Below are positions 59,784 to 64,000 of a stretch of DNA of 64,000 nucleotides, one piece after another. The stretch lies in assembly GCA_016415585.1 (NCBI GenBank), contig CP066552.1, forward strand, positions 2,232,001-2,296,000, given 5' to 3'. Below the pieces are notes generated by a model that worked only from the letters and a program-made list of their open reading frames with translations, did no database searches and was not told the origin of the DNA. Position numbers and translations under genes: made by a program. The DNA is from Pectobacterium carotovorum (lineage in GTDB: Bacteria; Pseudomonadota; Gammaproteobacteria; Enterobacterales; Enterobacteriaceae). The number at the start of each line of letters is the position of its first letter. Positions within the stretch are counted from its first letter, which is position 1.

Positions 59784-60767
59784 GTGGAATCCTTGGCAGG
59801 AAAAGAGTTGCAACACAGCGGTGCGGTTCATGCGTATCAGTTGGATGGAAAGGGGGGCGTGACTCCGATTGGCGAGCAGGATGTGGTTAACAGCGAGAAA
59901 CCCTGCTGGCTACACCTAGATTCTACCTTGCCCGCCAGCGTGCGTTGGCTGAATAAAACGACGCTGGTGCCGGATAGCGTACGCAATGCGTTGGCGGGGG
60001 AGAGCGCTCGCCCCAGAGTCACGCGTTTGGGGGAAGGTACGCTGATCACGCTGCGCAGCATTAACCTGAATGCCAATGCGCGGCCAGATCAACTGGTGGC
60101 GGTTCGGGTGTTCATTACCGACAAGCTGATTATTTCTACCCGACGTCGTAAGATTCTGGCTATCGACGAAATTCTTACCGACCTGAAGGAAGGCAATGGC
60201 CCGACGGACAGCGGAAGCTGGCTGGTTTCCATTGCGGAATCATTGACCGATCACACCAGCGAGTTTATTGATGATTTGCATGAGAAAATCATCGATCTGG
60301 AGGAGGATTTGCTGGAGCAAAAAATTCCTCCGCGCGGTGAGCTGGCGCTGATTCGCAAACAGCTTATCGTGTTACGCCGTTATATGACGCCACAGCGTGA
60401 TGTTTTCTCCCGCATTTCCGGCGAGAAGCTTCCCTGGATACAGGATGACGATCGCCGTAGAATGCAAGAGATTGCCGATCGGTTAGGGCGCGGATTAGAG
60501 GATTTGGATGCCAGCATTGCGCGCACCACGGTGCTTTCGGATGAAATCACCGCGCTGATGACCGAAGCGATGAACCGCCGCACTTATACGATGTCGCTTT
60601 TGGCGATGGTTTTTCTGCCAACGACGTTTTTAACCGGCTTATTTGGCGTCAACTTAGGGGGAATTCCCGGCGGCGATGCGCCGTTTGGTTTTTTCACGTT
60701 CTGCCTGATGTTGGTGATATTGGTGGGCGGCGTTGCATGGTGGTTAAAACGCAGTAAATGGCTATAA
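59784..60767 (+). CDS. zntB: Zinc transporter ZntB (CorA family)
   Basis: 327 residues, GTG start at 59784 with TTGGAGG 5 nt upstream. Large N-terminal cytoplasmic domain, two C-terminal helices, and the family signature GVN in [14 protein letters not shown]; ends WLKRSKWL. Moves zinc across the inner membrane. FnrS lies directly downstream, as in E. coli. Confidence 0.95.
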   Translation: MESLAGKELQHSGAVHAYQLDGKGGVTPIGEQDVVNSEKPCWLHLDSTLPASVRWLNKTTLVPDSVRNALAGESARPRVTRLGEGTLITLRSINLNANARPDQLVAVRVFITDKLIISTRRRKILAIDEILTDLKEGNGPTDSGSWLVSIAESLTDHTSEFIDDLHEKIIDLEEDLLEQKIPPRGELALIRKQLIVLRRYMTPQRDVFSRISGEKLPWIQDDDRRRMQEIADRLGRGLEDLDASIARTTVLSDEITALMTEAMNRRTYTMSLLAMVFLPTTFLTGLFGVNLGGIPGGDAPFGFFTFCLMLVILVGGVAWWLKRSKWL

Positions 60768-60835
60768 CGACTCGCAGCGAACGGGTGCGCAGATAATCAC
60801 AAACTGCCGTGAACAGCTAAAAAACCACGCGTAAA

Positions 60836-60849
60836 TTGAGCAATATCAA
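60836..60849. promoter_or_regulatory. FNR-binding site (class II) of fnrS
   Basis: TTGAGCAATATCAA matches TTGAT-N4-ATCAA at 9 of 10 positions. Its centre is about 42 bp before the predicted FnrS start; a -10 box TATCAT lies at 60875-60880. Confidence 0.88.
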
Positions 60850-60884
60850 CATTTTTTACCCTGTTGTGCGGCACTATCATTCCC

Positions 60885-61004
60885 GCAGGTGAATGCAACG
60901 TCAAGCGATGGGCGTTGCGCTCCATATTGTCTTACTTCCTTTTTTGAATTACTGCATAGCACAATTGATTCACACCATGCCGACAGTTTTGTCGGCTTTT
61001 TTTT
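60885..61004 (+). ncRNA. fnrS: FnrS anaerobically induced small RNA
   Basis: Starts GCAGGTGAATGCAACGTCAA and continues nearly unchanged from E. coli FnrS as I remember it (GCGATGGGCGTTGCGCTCC, TTACTTCCTTTTTTGAATTA, ACTGCATAGCACAATTGATT). Terminator GCCGACA/TGTCGGC (60979-60985, 60990-60996) with eight Ts. About 120 nt, Hfq-dependent; represses genes of aerobic metabolism when FNR is active. Located after zntB as in E. coli. Confidence 0.95.
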
Positions 61005-61064
61005 GCCCTTCGATCTTACTCTTTCCTGTTTTGTCCTGAGCGACGTTGCCACATGCCTTTGGCA

Positions 61065-61340
61065 TTACTTCGAGTTGTTCTTTAACCAACGTAGCGTTTC
61101 ATGACTTTTGTGAATGATGTAATTATCGACAATCACTGTGATGGTTTTGGCTCGTCTGTATCGGCTTTCCAGGTGCTTCAACATATTGATAAATAATGAA
61201 GAACCTTTGCTGCTACCGCCCACATAACTGACTTTCCCAGTACCGCTGTGCAAGACCCCAACCAGATAATATTTTCATTATCTGCAGGGAAGGCACCGTA
61301 AACACGTCGATAGCCGTGCGGCTATGGATGCCATATTTTT
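61065..61340 (-). mobile_element. IS630-family transposase fragment
   Basis: The minus-strand frame from about 61253 to 61065 encodes HSGTGKVSYVGG and TVIVDNYIIHKSHETLRWLK, the DDE core of IS630-type transposases. One base is missing near 61275 (DNEKYYLVG is recovered after adding an A), and homology fades near 61340. The C-terminus ends abruptly after WLKNNSK, short of the normal YSPWVNHVE region. A dead remnant without recognisable ends. Confidence 0.75.
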
Positions 61341-61578
61341 TGTGCTAAGGACGGGCTGCTAGTGGAACGCCCTGAACGCCACCAGTATATGCTTATCAAG
61401 CTCTGCACATCTCACCTGTGCTAGCCAGACCGCTAAACCATGAAGTGGCTGATTTACCTATTGATGTTAAATAGTTATTTATTTATGGCTAATATTAAGT
61501 GTGAAATATGTTCCATTTGTGATGATTGCGAGTGGGTTGAGGCTGGAAAATGCGAAGAAGTTGGCTAAGCTTAAGTGT

Positions 61579-61681
61579 ACAGGGCTAGTACAGCTTGTAT
61601 AAATGCCAACTTTTAGCGCACGGCTCTCCCAAGAGCCATTTCTCTAGACCGAATACAGGAATCGTATTCGGTCTTTTTTTT
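61579..61681 (+). ncRNA. sdsR: SdsR (RyeB) stationary-phase small RNA
   Basis: Contains the conserved SdsR body: AATGCCAACTTTTAGCGCAC, GGCTCTCCCAAGAGCC, CATTTC, then GACCGAATAC/GTATTCGGTC (61647-61656, 61664-61673) and eight Ts. In E. coli it is RpoS-dependent and represses ompD-like and mutS mRNAs. The start near 61579 is estimated from a CTAAGCTTAA element at 61565-61574, similar to the sigma-S -10 region. Its terminator ends 78 bp from the integrase fragment. Confidence 0.9.
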
Positions 61682-61759
61682 ACCTATTGTTTTTTAAGGT
61701 TTTATTTTCAGAGACCACGAAAATGCACGAAAAATCCACGAAATTCGATATGCGGCCTT

Positions 61760-62053
61760 TTATAAATAGACGTAATCTTTCCCTCTCGTATCCAGATATT
61801 TTTCCGTCATTTTTGCTGATTTATGCCCCAATAACTTCTGAGCAAATTTCTTTCCTCGTTCCTTCTCATACAATCTGCCAGCCAGACTTCTTATTTCATG
61901 AAACGTCGGCGGCTTCTCATCTAATTCAATCCCCGATGTTTTTCTTGCTTTAACAAATCCTTTTGTTAGCCCATTGAGCTCAACTGTTCCGAGTTGGTTA
62001 TTTTTTCTAATGCCAGCGCTAATCATGTAATCGGTCTTGCTGGCATTACGGCA
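61760..62053 (-). pseudogene. C-terminal fragment of a phage tyrosine integrase
   Basis: Encodes the last 90 or so residues of a lambda-type integrase with catalytic Arg in FHEIRSLAGRLYE, His-x-x-x in LLGHKSAKM and the nucleophile Tyr in TEKYLDTRG. The frame is closed upstream at 62054-62056, so the N-terminal catalytic parts are missing. Its 3' end faces sdsR, the arrangement expected if the sdsR end was the attachment site. Confidence 0.85.
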
Positions 62054-62089
62054 TCAGGTTGCAACAATGCGCGTGATCAAAGGTCATGA

Positions 62090-62486
62090 CGTGATGCCGC
62101 TGCACTTTTTGGCTCCGGCGACGGCGATAGCGTCAATTTTAAAGTTCCTGAGCTGGTTCGTACGGGCGGCACTGAGTGGCGTATTCCGAAAGCTGGTCAC
62201 TATGTTGATGGGGCAACGGCACAGCTTAAGCGCTGTTTTGACCCAGAGGTAGTTAAAACCAAAGATACTTACTTGAATCACGCCATGGTAAGAGCCAGAT
62301 TTTACGATCTGGCACCTAATCCTTATGGTGGCACGCTTAAGCATAGCATTCGTCAACATGGGGCAAGAGAAGTTCGACAAGGTTTACCGCGGCGTATTTG
62401 GCGTAATCTGGAATGAGACGTTGAGCCAGTATTTTGCTGATCAATATGAAATGGAACAAGCCGTTAGCCAACTGATGAACTTTTGA
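62090..62486 (+). pseudogene. Degenerate lambdoid phage gene remnants
   Basis: A frame 62090-62416 begins with a tail-collar-like string (AALFGSGDGDSVNFKVPEL) and runs into RARFYDLAPNPYGGTLKHS. After a frameshift near 62345 the sequence continues as SIAFVNMGQEKF and VYRGVFGVIWNETLSQYFAD to a stop at 62486, which resembles the C-terminus of DUF1367 phage proteins. I read this as joined, decayed phage genes; boundaries are approximate. Confidence 0.5.
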
Positions 62487-62488
62487 TT

Positions 62489-62800
62489 ATGATAAGAAAA
62501 TCTCCTGCTTTCAGAAACAAAGCGTTACGTGAGTCTGCCCGAGGGTAGGCTTGTACGTTGCAGATCTCTGGCATCTTTAACGGCAATCCAGAAACGACGG
62601 TATTGTGTCATCTTCCGAGCCCTACACACGGTATGGGGTATAAAGGTGATGACTTCTGCAGTATAGGGTTGTTCGTTTTGCCATGATGTGATTAATGGGC
62701 GTATGCCATATGACTGGTGGGGGAGGGAGCAGAAGCTTTGTTGCAGGCGTTGTATTTGACATTAAAAAATAGATTGCTACTTAAACTAGAATGGATTTAA
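62489..62800 (+). pseudogene. DUF1364 (YbcO-like) phage nuclease pseudogene
   Basis: A 104-codon frame from the ATG at 62489 aligns by eye to DUF1364/YbcO proteins along its whole length (FRNKALRESARG, ACTLQISGIFNGNPETTVLC, EALLQALYLTLK) but carries in-frame stops TAG, TGA, TAA and TGA. It starts 2 bp after the DUF1367-like end, which is the usual lambdoid order. Clearly non-functional. Confidence 0.75.
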
Positions 62801-62803
62801 ATA

Positions 62804-64000
62804 ATGAGTAATGAAAATAAATTTGATGATGATAATATTTATTCTATTAGAAATGATATTATTTCAAAATATTTCTAAGCTAATCAATTGACGAATACCA
62901 CATATAATGAGAGTTTGTTTGATGATAAAAAAGAATCATTGTTTGTATGTCTTTCTGCAAATTTCTTTAGACTTTACTCTAAAGATAAAATTAATTTAAA
63001 TAAGAATGCAAGATATAACATCCATCTTTTAAATAAAAAATTATTAAATGATGATTCTCTTGAAAGGTTAAAGGCATCAACTAAAGGTGAAATACCCAGT
63101 GAAATAATAGATGAGTTTTTAAAGAACATATTAAACATTTATGTGGAGGTCTCATTCTGGAGTGGTTATGATTATATTAATGAATTTGTTGGGCCAGATA
63201 AGTCTCATGTGGATTATGTTTGTAGTTTTTTCTTGCCTGAATCAAATATCGGCTATGAAGCCTACAAGATTGATTTTTTCTTTAAAAGTGCTAAGTTTTT
63301 TTTAGATGGAAAAAAATAGATACTGCTTATGATTTAGTCATTAAAAATGAAAAAGTTGTAAATGATTTAGCATCTCAAATCAAGAGAGCTAAGAATTTGC
63401 AGCGTGAGGTTGAAAAACTAGAAAGAGTTCTGAATAATTTGGAATCAACAGCGCAAATTAATGTTTTTACAAAAACTTTTGTGAAAATAAAAGATAGGAT
63501 ATTGTGTCAATTGACTGAGGGAAATAAAAGATATGACAAATTAATGCAGCGTGCAATATATACTCCACTGGTTGTTCTTTCTATATCAATTATTATTCAT
63601 GTTATAGCACCTGTTATCATGAAAATATGCGATTGGACACATTACGAATATTATATGCAGTTAGTTAGCTTTAACTTACAAAGTGCTATTTTTTATTCTT
63701 TACCTATCATTGCCTTCGAAATTATTTTGTTTTATTTTTCAAGAGTTGCATATGTTGAGGTGAAATCGTTCAAGACACAATTGGTTCAAATAGAACATCG
63801 CATTGCCTCTTGTGAATTTATCAGAAACTACATGAAGCAAAAAAATGAACATTTCGATAAAATTATTAGACTGAGCAATAATGAAGTGGCTAAGAAAATA
63901 TTTATTGATGGAGATAGTATCGGAAAAATCATTGGGTTTCCAAGCGATTTTGAAAAATTAATATTCAATCCTATTCAGATGAGTAGTGACAATATTCCAG
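62804..64000 (+). pseudogene. AT-rich membrane-anchored protein gene with two disruptions, runs off the window
   Basis: From the ATG at 62804, 24 codons precede a TAA at 62876-62878; the same frame continues from TTG 62888 to a TAG at 63317-63319. The -1 frame then stays open from 63316 to the window end, joined at a run of seven A (63310-63316, read A AAA AAA TAG). The combined product has a soluble N-terminal domain, a coiled coil (LQREVEKLERVLNNLE), two transmembrane helices (IYTPLVVLSISIIIHVIAPV; SAIFYSLPIIAFEIILFYF) and a cytoplasmic tail. I do not recognise the family. Very AT-rich, so probably acquired. It may be dead, or the A7 run may allow slippage. Confidence 0.55.

Noticed and set aside
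61620..61681. Hairpins that first looked like a tRNA 3' end beside the integrase
   Set aside because: No tRNA cloverleaf can be formed; the sequence matches the SdsR small RNA with its terminator.

Overview
The window is a chromosomal segment of a soft-rot enterobacterium, most likely Pectobacterium. The evidence is a secreted GH5-CBM3 endoglucanase of the CelV type, a backbone of genes orthologous to Escherichia coli K-12 (rnb, ycgM, ycgN, dsbB, nhaB, fadR, ycgB, fabI, sapABCDF, pspF-pspABC, ycjX-ycjF, tyrR, tpx, mpaA, mppA, zntB), three enterobacterial small RNAs (RyhB, FnrS, SdsR), and repeat elements of a kind I associate with Pectobacterium. Every family call comes from reading the translated sequence and from memory; no database was searched.

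Layout. 0-9 kb: first codons of rnb, a YdeP-like molybdopterin oxidoreductase with a divergent LysR gene, then a LacI regulator divergent from an MFS transporter and GH31 glycosidase operon. 9-13 kb: a three-domain NADH:fumarate-reductase-like flavoprotein and the ApbE flavin transferase that probably flavinylates it. 13-24 kb: backbone genes (ycgM, ycgN, dsbB, nhaB, fadR, ycgB) with three scattered AidA/PixA-like paralogues in AT-rich surroundings. 24-35 kb: fabI, the sap peptide/putrescine ABC operon, RyhB behind a Fur box, celV, and the phage-shock regulon with its sigma-54 promoter. 35-47 kb: a two-partner secretion / contact-dependent inhibition (CDI) locus on the minus strand (transporter, HlyC-type acyltransferase, 2469-residue CdiA/HecA-like exoprotein, small membrane protein), followed by an array of lipoprotein and orphan genes that look like immunity genes. 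47-61 kb: ycjX-ycjF, an M20 peptidase with a frameshifted signal peptide, tyrR, an inserted RTX-protein cassette, tpx, mpaA, mppA, zntB and FnrS with a class II FNR site. 61-64 kb: a decayed mobile region holding an IS630 transposase fragment, SdsR, the end of a tyrosine integrase, lambdoid phage remnants, and a disrupted AT-rich membrane-protein gene running off the window.

The most interesting accessory modules are the CDI locus with its acyltransferase and immunity-like array, and the RTX cassette, which is bounded by an exact 33-bp direct repeat of the tyrR/tpx terminator and so looks like a recent insertion. No tRNA, rRNA, CRISPR array or complete insertion sequence was seen.
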